Source: a virus
Length of the DNA stretch: 51,384 bases
Virus record (IMG/VR): IMGVR_UViG_3300036792_000159
Span: 1-51,384 of that record
Direction: 5' to 3' (one strand)
The notes under the pieces were generated by a model that was given only the letters and a program-made list of their open reading frames with translations, did no database searches and was not told where the DNA came from. Numbering within the stretch: the stretch's first letter is position 1; the number at the start of each line of letters is the position of its first letter. The translations under genes were made by a program, and so were the position numbers. Shown piece after piece: positions 1 to 6,766 of this stretch.

Positions 1-127
1 TCACAACTATGGACAGAGATACACAAGGCGGCGGCAAGCCTACCCGCAAAGTCCACCCAAGCCAAAGGAAAGGCTACCAAGGGAAAGGCGCGAAAATCAT
101 CTCGCAAAAACACGTCGGGATCGGCCT
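1..127. repeat. Terminal direct repeat, left copy
   Basis: These bases are identical to the last 127 bases of the window. The repeat lies inside the primase-helicase reading frame, which stays open through it, so it is most simply an assembly overlap of one k-mer on a circular or circularly permuted genome, not a physical end. The unique genome is then 51,257 bp. Confidence 0.95.
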
Positions 128-1305
128 CGTCGCAGACGACTTCCAAAACATCAGGAACCTCGCAAACATCCTCTCTCAAGAGATCACCAAAAGGGAGCAA
201 CTCGAAGAGCAACTCAAAAACCTCCGGGAAACGATCGAAGAAGTCTGCGAGATCGACCTCACGTAAAAAGCATGCTTTATCACCTAAAGAGTTATACCAA
301 GGGGTCACGTACAATGACTTCATCAAGCAACGGCTCAAGAAGCCCGAATGGCTCGTGGAATCCATTTGGAGCGAGACTGCGCACGGTGTACTCGCAGGTG
401 AACCCAAGACCTACAAGTCCGTCATATCTACCGACCTTGCTGTATCAATCGCATCCGGTACCCCCTTCCTCGGACAGTTCAAGATCCCGGCAACTGGTCC
501 TGTTCTGATCATCCAGGAGGAGAACGACCCCGGGGAGTTCCAAGACCGTCTCAACCGCATAGCATTCTCACGTGGCCTACTCGGCTCCGGCTCGATGGAT
601 GGAGACTACATCACGCTCAACCCCGACGTAGAGCTACCAATCACCATCTACAACAACCAGGGCTTCGACCTCACCGACAAACGTTCATTCGCCTTCTTAC
701 GTCGCAAGTGTCGAGAACTCAAGCCTGCCCTGATAATCCTCGATCCATTCTACCTGATGACTCCAGGCGTGGACGAGAACTCTGCCGCGCAGGTTGGCCC
801 GATCCTCTCACGCCTGCTCAAGCTCAAGCAGAACTACGGCGTCGGCATCCAACTCATACATCACTATCGCAAGCAGAACCTGGCCTCACCGATATATGGA
901 GCCGCGCGTATGTCAGGTACCGGCGTGTTCCATCGTTGGTTCGAGTCTGCCGTGTACGTGGAACGTGATCCTAAGGTGGAAAACACCGTACGTCTCGTAC
1001 CAGACCACCGAGGCCACGCACCGCAAGGCGCCGTCCGTTGTGCCTTCGACCTGGGTACCGACAGCGACTGGTACTACCACGTGGACATATCACGTGCCAA
1101 GTCCGACAAAGCCGAACAGCACACCAGATTGAAGAAACTCTTGGCCGAAGATCGCAAATGGACGATCAACGAGTTGAGGATGGAGATGGGGATGCAGTCC
1201 AGCAAGCCATTGCGTGAAATGCTACCAGACCACGGCTACACCGTCAAGAAGCTCACGTCAGGCAAGCGCGGACGGCCTGCTGAATATGTGGTATTTGGGG
1301 GCTGA
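1..1305 (+). CDS. Primase-polymerase/helicase fusion, C-terminal part (RepA-like ATPase)
   Basis: This is the C-terminal part of a protein that begins with a TTG at 50448; joined through the 127-base repeat it is about 704 residues. After a Lys/Ser/Thr-rich linker (about residues 283-360) comes a RecA-fold ATPase of the RepA/AAA_25 type. Walker A is GEPKTYKS (about residues 403-410) and Walker B is LIILDPF (Asp about 518), followed by an HHYRK motif (about 557) typical of this family. The last 55 residues look like a small winged-helix domain. The expected role is replicative helicase working with the fused primase. GTG at 355 could serve as an internal start but has no good ribosome site, and the frame is open well upstream of it. 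The fold assignment is firm; helicase activity is inferred from the family. Confidence 0.9.
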   Translation, partial: SQLWTEIHKAAASLPAKSTQAKGKATKGKARKSSRKNTSGSASSQTTSKTSGTSQTSSLKRSPKGSNSKSNSKTSGKRSKKSARSTSRKKHALSPKELYQGVTYNDFIKQRLKKPEWLVESIWSETAHGVLAGEPKTYKSVISTDLAVSIASGTPFLGQFKIPATGPVLIIQEENDPGEFQDRLNRIAFSRGLLGSGSMDGDYITLNPDVELPITIYNNQGFDLTDKRSFAFLRRKCRELKPALIILDPFYLMTPGVDENSAAQVGPILSRLLKLKQNYGVGIQLIHHYRKQNLASPIYGAARMSGTGVFHRWFESAVYVERDPKVENTVRLVPDHRGHAPQGAVRCAFDLGTDSDWYYHVDISRAKSDKAEQHTRLKKLLAEDRKWTINELRMEMGMQSSKPLREMLPDHGYTVKKLTSGKRGRPAEYVVFGG

Positions 1306-1345
1306 CTAATGGCAGTGAATCGCAAGCAAATCACCTTATGATTGC

Positions 1346-1398
1346 TCATTTGTTAAATAAAAACTCTAAGTATGTAAGAGACTTTATTTGTTAAATGA
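1346..1398. repeat. AT-rich nested palindrome, possible origin or operator
   Basis: The 11-mer ATTTGTTAAAT, itself nearly palindromic, occurs twice (1348-1358 and 1386-1396). Its flanks are inverted, so 1346-1361 and 1383-1398 form a 16-base inverted pair that is complementary except for the central GTT. Between them CTCT (1364-1367) faces AGAG (1377-1380). The stretch is much richer in A+T than its surroundings and is the only sizeable gap between the helicase gene and the next gene. An initiator or repressor site is plausible; no function is shown by sequence alone. Confidence 0.6.
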
Positions 1399-1437
1399 GG
1401 CTTCGCAAAGGATATCGCAGTCAGACGATAGTGCCCA

Positions 1438-2001
1438 ATGCCACGTAAAAATGAACCCCATAAGCCAGAGACCGTGGAGTTGATCCGCACTAAGGTGACG
1501 GCGGCACATCAACGTGCGCGGGAAGCGGCTGTTGACGTGGTGCGTGAGAAGCGGTGTACGGCGTGTGGAGAGTGGAAACCCTGCCTGCCAGGAGAGGCGT
1601 TCAGCATGCGGAAACGACGTCTGGCAGACGGTACTGTCAACGTGTACCCGGCGGGCGAATGCAAGCGGTGTGCCAGCAAACGTGCAGCCAAGCACAGGGA
1701 GGGTCTTGGCCGGGAGGAGATGAGAAAGCGCGAAGTGCAGTACCAGCGCACGTACAGGACGAAGCTCAAACAGCGCGAACGACTGCCTCTCGAGCCCATC
1801 GCAGTGTTCCTGGAGGAGCGGGTTCACAGGCATGGTATGTCTGCCATCGAGACGGCCACGGGGATAGATCACAAGATCCTCGGGGACGTGATCGATCGAA
1901 CGTACAAGTCCATAAGCCTACGCAAAGTAGATCGCATCCTAGTTGGGCTAAACTGTGTAGACCAGTTACACATACTATATCCGCAGGAGGGAGGGACATG
2001 A
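1438..2001 (+). CDS. Zinc-ribbon and helix-turn-helix protein
   Basis: The 187-residue product has two CxxC pairs (Cys40/43 and Cys75/78) spaced like the zinc ribbon found at the start of many phage recombination-endonuclease-VII-like proteins. I see no HNH or endonuclease VII catalytic segment after it. A very basic helix follows (about 81-115). The C-terminal region (about 120-175) reads as a helix-turn-helix. A DNA-binding regulator or replication accessory is most likely. The AT-rich palindrome just upstream is a candidate target. No strong ribosome site precedes the ATG, so the start is less certain than the frame. The stop overlaps the next ATG. Confidence 0.75.
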   Translation: MPRKNEPHKPETVELIRTKVTAAHQRAREAAVDVVREKRCTACGEWKPCLPGEAFSMRKRRLADGTVNVYPAGECKRCASKRAAKHREGLGREEMRKREVQYQRTYRTKLKQRERLPLEPIAVFLEERVHRHGMSAIETATGIDHKILGDVIDRTYKSISLRKVDRILVGLNCVDQLHILYPQEGGT

Positions 2002-2246
2002 CCATACACCGCACACCGCAAGAACGGCGACTACAGAAACTAGCCGAGGAGCTCGCGCCCTTGGTAAATGCACGTGAAAGAGTCAAGAACCTCTACGACG
2101 CAATCACTGCCGTGCAGGCAGACGACCTCGCAGCCAGCTACTTCACCATGAACGGTCGAATCTCACTGAACTCCGTAGGACGTGGGGCCGACAGGGTGGC
2201 AACCAAACTCGAAGAGGACATAGACGCCTATGGCAAAGAGGAGTAA
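1998..2246 (+). CDS. Small hypothetical protein, helical
   Basis: Product of 82 residues, not recognised. It is charged and mostly helical by composition, with no Cys or membrane segment. The start is supported by a very strong purine-rich ribosome site (GGAGGGAGG) and by an ATGA overlap with the zinc-ribbon gene, so the two are probably co-translated. The 3' end overlaps the next gene by 17 bases. Confidence 0.75.
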   Translation: MTIHRTPQERRLQKLAEELAPLVNARERVKNLYDAITAVQADDLAASYFTMNGRISLNSVGRGADRVATKLEEDIDAYGKEE

Positions 2247-2499
2247 AACGGTCGAAGGCATGACGCCCGAGGTTCTCCTTGAGCACGAGGAAGCCTGGTA
2301 CAAACATCACGGCAACTGCACGATGATCGGTAGCTGGAGCGCCCGACTCAAAGGAAAGCGGCTCACGATCATCGTGTACAGGGTGAAACCCGAACCGAGG
2401 AAAGATCCTAAATATCACCTGCTCTCCCGCAAGGTGCGTACGCGTCTGGCAGTGGCCTACGGAGAACGGATGATCACCTCAGTGGATCTGGAGGACTGA
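2230..2499 (+). CDS. Small hypothetical protein
   Basis: Product of 89 residues, unrecognised. It is rich in Lys/Arg with a central beta-like segment (KGKRLTIIVYRVK) and no obvious motif. The ATG lies inside the end of the preceding gene with GAGG upstream, and its TGA overlaps the next ATG (TGATG), which fits a tightly packed operon. Confidence 0.7.
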   Translation: MAKRSKTVEGMTPEVLLEHEEAWYKHHGNCTMIGSWSARLKGKRLTIIVYRVKPEPRKDPKYHLLSRKVRTRLAVAYGERMITSVDLED

Positions 2500-2675
2500 T
2501 GCCTACCCTGCTGATAGAAGGGAAGAAGGTCGGACTCTGTGATATCACCTGGAACAGGTCTTCGGGAGAGTTCGACATCCACAACATCCACCCACCTGTG
2601 TTGAGAGATCTCTTGTTGAAATCTGCCGAGATCCACATCGAACAGCAGAACAAACCAAAGAAACGTCGCAAATAA
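2499..2675 (+). CDS. Small hypothetical protein (58 aa)
   Basis: A 58-residue reading frame from an ATG coupled to the preceding stop (TGATG). It starts with a beta-like segment (MPTLLIEGKKVGLCDITW) and ends in a very basic tail (KPKKRRK). It is the last protein gene before the tRNA. No family is recognised. Coding is supported by coupling and by filling the gap exactly. Confidence 0.65.
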   Translation: MPTLLIEGKKVGLCDITWNRSSGEFDIHNIHPPVLRDLLLKSAEIHIEQQNKPKKRRK

Positions 2676-2681
2676 CTACAC

Positions 2682-2754
2682 GCCGCCTTAGCTCAGATGG
2701 TAGAGCACCGCACTTGTAAGGCGGGGGTCGTCGGTTCGATCCCGACAGGCGGCT
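2682..2754 (+). tRNA. tRNA-Thr, anticodon UGU
   Basis: A full cloverleaf can be drawn. The acceptor arm GCCGCCT pairs with AGGCGGC, the discriminator base is T, and a normal D arm and a T arm with GGTTCGATCC follow. The anticodon loop CTTGTAA gives anticodon TGT, reading ACA. The top pair of the anticodon stem is A opposite G, a mismatch where the usual actinobacterial tRNA-Thr has a T-A pair. CCA is not encoded. It is the only tRNA I see. Confidence 0.93.
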
Positions 2755-2760
2755 CTTACA

Positions 2761-2788
2761 AAGGAGGTGAATCATGCGAGGCCGCTAA
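2761..2788 (+). other. Perfect Shine-Dalgarno followed by a four-codon ORF
   Basis: Directly after the tRNA lies AAGGAGGTGA, the full complement of the 16S rRNA 3' tail. It is followed by ATG and a reading frame of only four codons (MRGR, stop at 2786-2788). Such a site would load ribosomes strongly without making a real protein. It may be a leader minicistron controlling the genes downstream, or a chance remnant of a lost gene. Confidence 0.4.
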
Positions 2789-2798
2789 GAACGGCGCA

Positions 2799-2843
2799 GG
2801 GGACAGACGGAATTACTTTCAGCGACTACCCCCGTCTGTCCCC
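2799..2843 (+). other. 12-bp perfect hairpin in a leader region
   Basis: GGGGACAGACGG (2799-2810) is followed 21 bases later by its exact reverse complement CCGTCTGTCCCC (2832-2843). There is no T-run after it, so it is not a standard intrinsic terminator. It sits between the four-codon minicistron and the ribosome site of the next gene. It could be a processing signal for the tRNA transcript or a leader switch. Confidence 0.6.
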
Positions 2844-2870
2844 ACTTCAACCCAACCACAGGAGAGAACG

Positions 2871-3053
2871 ATGCCAAATTTGATGGAAGCAAAGGCAAAA
2901 CTCATAGCTGCGGCTCTTAATATCGCAGCCGACCACGAGAGAGAAACGTACGAGAACCCGAGCATGGGATCCGACGCACAGGCAGAGTTGGACGCCGAGA
3001 TATTCGACCGAGCCGTCGACGAGTACGTGGCTATAAAGGCGGTGGAAAAATGA
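2871..3053 (+). CDS. Small hypothetical protein (60 aa)
   Basis: Unrecognised acidic, helical protein rich in Ala and Glu. The start is given by AGGAGAG seven bases upstream. Longer starts in the same frame run back into the hairpin and tRNA and are rejected. Its TGA overlaps the ATG of the next gene (ATGA). Confidence 0.7.
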   Translation: MPNLMEAKAKLIAAALNIAADHERETYENPSMGSDAQAELDAEIFDRAVDEYVAIKAVEK

Positions 3054-3337
3054 AGCGACTGTACAACATCAGAAACTCCGAAGGTGGAGTGCTCGGACAG
3101 CTGGAGATAGAGCCCGATGGACTCGATCCTCTGAACCTCGTCCTGACTCCGATCGTGCAGATCGACAAGGACGTGGCTCCTGACATTGAAGCATTCCTCC
3201 TGTCGCCGCGTACCGAGCTGGATCCCAGGCCGAGGGAGACGGAGTGGCCCTACCGGCACCTGGGGTTCTGCGTGATAGATACCGGAGGACCCGACGTCAG
3301 GGAGACCCTCGAATTCGAGGAAAGAGGAATACTGTGA
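3050..3337 (+). CDS. Small hypothetical protein (95 aa)
   Basis: Unrecognised soluble protein with alternating beta-like stretches (MKRLYNIRNSEGGVLGQLEI) and an acidic C-terminus. It is coupled to its neighbours on both sides by 4-base overlaps, ATGA at the start and GTGA at the end. No Cys pairs or membrane segments. Confidence 0.7.
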   Translation: MKRLYNIRNSEGGVLGQLEIEPDGLDPLNLVLTPIVQIDKDVAPDIEAFLLSPRTELDPRPRETEWPYRHLGFCVIDTGGPDVRETLEFEERGIL

Positions 3338-3489
3338 CAGGCTGCGAAAAGAGACGGTATCGCAAGAGGATCCAGGAGAAGGATACCGTCATGCGGTTCA
3401 TGCAGAGCAAGCGCGGTTATCTGCGGCCCTACTACCCGTTCGAGCATGCGGCAATGATGAAATGGTGGTTCAATGGCAGAGCCAGCTAA
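3334..3489 (+). CDS. Small basic hypothetical protein (51 aa)
   Basis: A GTG start overlaps the previous stop (GTGA), with AGAGGAA upstream. The product is strongly basic at its N-terminus and aromatic-rich at its end (RPYYPFEHAAMMKWWF). It may bind nucleic acid, but no family is recognised. The end overlaps the next gene by 17 bases. Confidence 0.55.
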   Translation: MTGCEKRRYRKRIQEKDTVMRFMQSKRGYLRPYYPFEHAAMMKWWFNGRAS

Positions 3490-3724
3490 AGCCCAGCAGA
3501 TCCGTACGCTGCGCGTCCGTCTAACGCTCTACACGGGGATGGTACTAAGCAAGGAGTGGGGTCCAGGAGAGGTACTGCCAGAGGGCCTACGGGGGCTTAC
3601 AGTGCCTCCTACGTGGCTACAGAACCCGCACCGTAGAGAGCTACCCGACAACGTGACTGTACTGGAAGGTAATGTTGACTCGGGACACAGTTCAGACGCT
3701 GCTCACTGGATGGGGTTGGAGTGA
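3473..3724 (+). CDS. Small hypothetical protein (83 aa)
   Basis: Unrecognised. The first half reads as beta strands (RTLRVRLTLYTGMVLSKEW) followed by Pro-rich loops. The start ATG lies inside the end of the previous frame and has only a weak ribosome site. The end overlaps the next GTG start by four bases. Confidence 0.6.
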   Translation: MAEPAKAQQIRTLRVRLTLYTGMVLSKEWGPGEVLPEGLRGLTVPPTWLQNPHRRELPDNVTVLEGNVDSGHSSDAAHWMGLE

Positions 3725-3906
3725 ACACGCGGCTGGTGGTTGTCAAGGACGGCGAAGAACTACCGGGGTTCTGTATCCGTGCCGGTGACCACGTAGTGCA
3801 GACTCACTACGATCACGGAGAGAAACTGATGACTGTCTACGTAGGACCCGAGGCCAAGTGGTGGAGGGTGATCTGGGAGAGGATGACTAGACGTGCCCAC
3901 GTTTGA
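3721..3906 (+). CDS. Small hypothetical protein (61 aa)
   Basis: GTG start coupled to the previous stop (GTGA). The product looks like a small beta-rich protein with a C-terminal basic helix (KWWRVIWERMTRRAHV). No recognised family. Confidence 0.55.
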   Translation: MNTRLVVVKDGEELPGFCIRAGDHVVQTHYDHGEKLMTVYVGPEAKWWRVIWERMTRRAHV

Positions 3907-4240
3907 GAAGACCGTAGACGAGGTTTTCGTCGGTACCTTCAGCGGTAGGGAACTCGATCCTACCTGGAGATATACCGACGAAGCAGGCCACCGACACTAC
4001 GCTGAAGGGAAGAACTACCCGACGCTCGAATGGTATGTAGATAGCATCGAATACTGCGATGAGTGCCAAGAAGATCACGAGAGCGGACACTGGGTCTGCC
4101 CCCTGTGCTTGGAGTCAATCAAGCCGGGAGAGCGGGCTGCGAAGCAGTACATACCCGGGATGGTTCACTACAAGATCGACGGCGTAGAGGTCGACGAGGA
4201 CAAATGGCATGAGGAGTACGAGAAGGCCTATGGAGGCTAG
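3893..4240 (+). CDS. Zinc-ribbon protein (115 aa)
   Basis: Two CxxC pairs, CDEC (Cys55/58) and CPLC (Cys69/72), make a compact zinc ribbon in the middle of an acidic protein. The start is a GTG with GAGAGG upstream, inside the end of the preceding gene. The ribbon could bind nucleic acid or a protein partner; I cannot name the family. Confidence 0.7.
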   Translation: MPTFEKTVDEVFVGTFSGRELDPTWRYTDEAGHRHYAEGKNYPTLEWYVDSIEYCDECQEDHESGHWVCPLCLESIKPGERAAKQYIPGMVHYKIDGVEVDEDKWHEEYEKAYGG

Positions 4241-4466
4241 ACGACCGAAGCATGGGAAGCCGTCACAGATCTGGCAGCAGGATCACTCCGAATCGCGCAC
4301 AGGGATACAGGTGATCGACAGGGGAGACCCGAAGGACGACATCAAAGGCGTCCCGTTCGGGTTCTCACGCGCTCTCTACCCAAGCACAGGTAGGACAGAC
4401 GAGCTCGTGTCCGTCATCCCTCACGGATTCCCCGCATTCGGTGCAACGGTCTGGCCTGCCCTGTAG
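4230..4466 (+). CDS. Possible small protein convergent with the next gene
   Basis: A 78-residue frame starting inside the end of the zinc-ribbon gene, with Pro/Gly-rich loops (RGDPKDDIKGVPFGFSRALY). It fills an otherwise empty interval. Its last 100 bases run head-on into the coding end of the minus-strand P-loop gene, which is unusual. Either the overlap is real or this frame is shorter or not used. An in-frame ATG at 4209 is less likely as start. Confidence 0.45.
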   Translation: MEARRPKHGKPSQIWQQDHSESRTGIQVIDRGDPKDDIKGVPFGFSRALYPSTGRTDELVSVIPHGFPAFGATVWPAL

Positions 4467-4718
4467 CTCTGTCTGCACCGCCCGTAGGACGCGCTGCGCG
4501 GCTTCTGCGCGCCTGCCGGAGAGGTACTGGTACTCCCGCCCTACAACGGAGGCCAGCGCCCGTAGGTGCCTGCTACGCATCTGTCGAGGATGGCCCCCGC
4601 TGCGGAGGTAGGCAGACTGCGCCGGGGAGAGAGTGCCGGACAAACCAACCACGAGGTCGACCTGTTCCTGTAGAGCGGTCTTCCCTGAGCGGCGTCCCCC
4701 GATGATTACCTTACTCAC
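4365..4718 (-). CDS. Short P-loop and zinc-ribbon protein (117 aa)
   Basis: The GTG start is preceded by GGAG and overlaps the stop of the upstream microprotein (GTGA). The N-terminus is a clear Walker A (IIGGRRSGKT, residues 5-14), but there is no visible Walker B and the chain is far too short for a complete ATPase. The C-terminus is a four-Cys ribbon (Cys92/95 and Cys108/111). It may be a reduced nucleotide-binding protein or a DNA-binding adaptor. The longer frame back to 4919 is rejected because it overruns two coupled genes. Confidence 0.65.
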   Translation of the reverse strand: MSKVIIGGRRSGKTALQEQVDLVVGLSGTLSPAQSAYLRSGGHPRQMRSRHLRALASVVGREYQYLSGRRAEAAQRVLRAVQTELQGRPDRCTECGESVRDDGHELVCPTCAWVESA

Positions 4719-4828
4719 TTGTTGATCTCCTTCAAGGCTCTCTGAATAGCCAGCAGTAACCGGACAGTGCAGATCACTCCCCACAATGCCCAGGGAAGAC
4801 TTATGAAGAAAGCTAGCTCCCAAGTCAC
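4715..4828 (-). CDS. 37-residue single-span membrane protein
   Basis: A short frame fitted exactly between two genes by GTGA overlaps at both ends. The sequence has one hydrophobic span (ELAFFISLPWALWGVICTV) then a basic helix and ends EINK. The upstream gene also ends in INK, and both stop regions share GATCAACAAGTGA. Role unknown; small membrane proteins of this kind often act in lysis or host interaction (inference). Confidence 0.6.
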   Translation of the reverse strand: MTWELAFFISLPWALWGVICTVRLLLAIQRALKEINK

Positions 4829-5079
4829 TTGTTGATCCTCCGAATGCGAGCGTTGTGTTCATTCTTGTATTCGAGCCAGCAACGCGACTTGCTGTCGACG
4901 AACAGACGATGGCAGGCATCCCATTCGGTCTGCTTCGTGGATATCGGGGCAGCTGGGTTATGCCCTTCCACGACGTGCGTGTGGGGGTGGATGCCGGTGA
5001 TAACCATGAACAGCGCTATCACGGCAACCAGTCCGAGGATGTTCCTCCAGAAGGCATATGCGAGTTTTACCAGCTTCAT
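4825..5079 (-). CDS. Small membrane protein (84 aa)
   Basis: One N-terminal hydrophobic span (about residues 13-30, NILGLVAVIALFMVITGI) precedes a polar domain with two Cys and many charges. The first residues are basic, so the C-terminal domain is probably outside the membrane. It is coupled to genes on both sides. No family recognised. Confidence 0.7.
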   Translation of the reverse strand: MKLVKLAYAFWRNILGLVAVIALFMVITGIHPHTHVVEGHNPAAPISTKQTEWDACHRLFVDSKSRCWLEYKNEHNARIRRINK

Positions 5080-5270
5080 GGTTTTTCTCCTGACGTTGCT
5101 GCGCCAATCTCCTTGTCGGTGAGTCCGCTACCGAGAGGCTTCACGTTCAAAGCCGTGTGGTTCCACACCCTGCGTTGGCTGTAGGTCAGCCCCCACCACG
5201 TAGGAGGCGTCGTGTACTCTTCGCGCAGAGCGGCGGCCCGATACAGCGCGTATAGCTCGGATCCCTTCAT
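5076..5270 (-). CDS. Small protein, tandem paralogue A
   Basis: A 64-residue protein whose pattern (G.ELYALYRAA, then W.GLTYSQRRVW, A.NVKP) repeats in the upstream neighbour. This looks like a small actinophage helical family with a conserved Trp/Arg core. It is coupled by overlap to both neighbours. Function unknown. Confidence 0.65.
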   Translation of the reverse strand: MKGSELYALYRAAALREEYTTPPTWWGLTYSQRRVWNHTALNVKPLGSGLTDKEIGAATSGEKP

Positions 5271-5488
5271 CAGACTTGGCTGTCGTTGATGTCGTCTGCG
5301 CCGGGATGCTCTTCGGCTTCACGGAGCGCCTCGGAGTCCTTGAGCGGGATCGGATGTACCCCTCTCGCCATCTGATCCCATGCTCTACGATCTCCATCGG
5401 TGAGGTTCTCCCAACGGCGAATGCCGGACCAGCTGCCTTGATCAGCCTTGGCTTTCAAATAATGGGCGAATAGCTCGAATCCCTCCAT
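5270..5488 (-). CDS. Small protein, tandem paralogue B
   Basis: A 72-residue protein starting at MEGFELFAHYLKAKA, with AGGAGG six bases upstream. It shares the framework of its downstream neighbour (start M.G.EL.A.Y, then a conserved W..LT...R.W and a VHP/VKP end), so the pair probably arose by tandem duplication. It is the first gene after a promoter-like sequence. Function unknown. Confidence 0.7.
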   Translation of the reverse strand: MEGFELFAHYLKAKADQGSWSGIRRWENLTDGDRRAWDQMARGVHPIPLKDSEALREAEEHPGADDINDSQV

Positions 5489-5523
5489 GATGCCTCCTGT
5501 GTTGGCGTTACGTAGACGGTTAC

Positions 5524-5552
5524 AGCTTACCACTCTGTGCGGTTTATTGCAA
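5524..5552 (-). promoter_or_regulatory. Promoter-like sequence TTGCAA-17-TAAGCT
   Basis: On the minus strand TTGCAA (5547-5552) is followed after 17 bases by TAAGCT (5524-5529), about 35 bases before the ribosome site of the 5270-5488 gene. The -35 matches the TTGCA core of two plus-strand promoters near 48.6 and 49.5 kb. The -10 is weak. Confidence 0.4.
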
Positions 5553-6254
5553 GCCTGGGGTAGGAGGGGGCGTTAGGTCTGCCCGTACCCCTGCACGGCC
5601 TCCCAGGGCGCTCCCTACGGCGCTGCTGTACTCCCTGCTACGTGCCTCCTTGGTCTGCACTCCCTTGTCCTTCATGAATTGCTCGTTGGCTGCTCTCTCG
5701 TTGCGAACAAGTTCCATCCCGTTGCCGGTGATCTGTTCTTCGCGCTCTGCCTGCAACCTTCTCACAATCACAGCAGTAGCACTATCGTAGAAGGCACGAC
5801 GGAAGGAGCGGGGTTTAGGCTCGGGGAGTCCTTCGAGCTCAGATTCCTCCTTGGCGTGATCAAACCCCGAAGACGCCTCTCCTTCGAGCCACGGGATGAG
5901 CGCGTCGGACAGCTTGCGTACGAACGTGATGTTCTCGGGCCTGCCCACTAGGACTACTCTCCATTTGAAACGGCCTAGCTGTTGGAAGTACCCGTCCACG
6001 AAACACTGATGACCCATGAGGATTGGCAGTTTCGCCTTCCACTCTGCCGTGCTGCCCTGGATGATAAAGTCCTCGTCGATGATGTCACCCTTGGCAGAAC
6101 GTCCCGAGACTTCACCCTCTTCGATGTTGTATTTCAACATCATCTCATGAGCACGGTGGGTGGCCAGCTCCCTCTCTGCCTCGGTGCCACCTCTGTCCTC
6201 GTCTGCCAGTTCCAGCAGCTTGGCGATACGCTCGATGATCTTTGCATCTGCCAT
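5544..6254 (-). CDS. DUF2786 family protein
   Basis: The N-terminus (IERIAKLLELADEDRGGTEA, then a helix with HRAHEMMLKYNIE) is the DUF2786 signature common in actinobacterial genomes and phages. The middle (about 70-180) has the mixed alpha/beta body usually found with it, including VVLVGRPENITFVRKL. A disordered Arg/Gly/Pro-rich tail follows. Molecular function of the family is unknown. The ATG overlaps the upstream stop as TGATG. Confidence 0.85.
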   Translation of the reverse strand: MADAKIIERIAKLLELADEDRGGTEAERELATHRAHEMMLKYNIEEGEVSGRSAKGDIIDEDFIIQGSTAEWKAKLPILMGHQCFVDGYFQQLGRFKWRVVLVGRPENITFVRKLSDALIPWLEGEASSGFDHAKEESELEGLPEPKPRSFRRAFYDSATAVIVRRLQAEREEQITGNGMELVRNERAANEQFMKDKGVQTKEARSREYSSAVGSALGGRAGVRADLTPPPTPGLQ

Positions 6255-6766
6255 CAGTTTTTCCTCCTGCGATTAACAAAGTATTTTGCCAGCTCGTCCA
6301 TCGCGCTTTTGAAATCTACTTCGTCGAACAAGTCTTCCGAGACTTTGTGAATGTATTGCCCCCGGTCTTCTGGAGACCCCCCGGACTTGAATCGCGGGCT
6401 CGAATTCCAAAAAGCACTTTGAACATCATCAAAGACGATCTTGGCGTATTTCTCTCTCCACTCACCAGGATCCTCCCCGGTAAGAGTGAAGATCATTTCC
6501 CTACAGAGTTCACCGAACTCCCGAATCTTCGTCTCCTTGAAGTCCGCTTCCGCACACTCGAGGATCAGCTTCCATCCATGCACCGTAGGGGGATCACCGT
6601 CGGCAGCAGCGTCTGCGATGTAACGAAGCTCCAGGTTCCTCTCGGTCCACGGCTCGTGCTCTTCATCCTCCCAGAGCAACCCGTCGATCCAATCCCGTAC
6701 CTCCATCGTGAATGCGAGGATTTTGCCGTCGGGCAGTTTTGAAAGAGGAGGGCCATCGGGGGTCAT
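6254..6766 (-). CDS. Hypothetical protein (170 aa)
   Basis: Acidic soluble protein, predicted mostly helical, with several Trp residues. No motif is recognised. It sits in the same minus-strand run as the DUF2786 gene and is coupled to it by TGATG. The gap to the upstream coiled-coil gene is only five bases. Confidence 0.75.
   Translation of the reverse strand: MTPDGPPLSKLPDGKILAFTMEVRDWIDGLLWEDEEHEPWTERNLELRYIADAAADGDPPTVHGWKLILECAEADFKETKIREFGELCREMIFTLTGEDPGEWREKYAKIVFDDVQSAFWNSSPRFKSGGSPEDRGQYIHKVSEDLFDEVDFKSAMDELAKYFVNRRRKN

Noticed and set aside
1-127. True terminal redundancy of packaged DNA
   Set aside because: The repeat is exactly 127 bases, a common assembler k-mer length, and lies inside a coding sequence, so an assembly overlap is far more likely.
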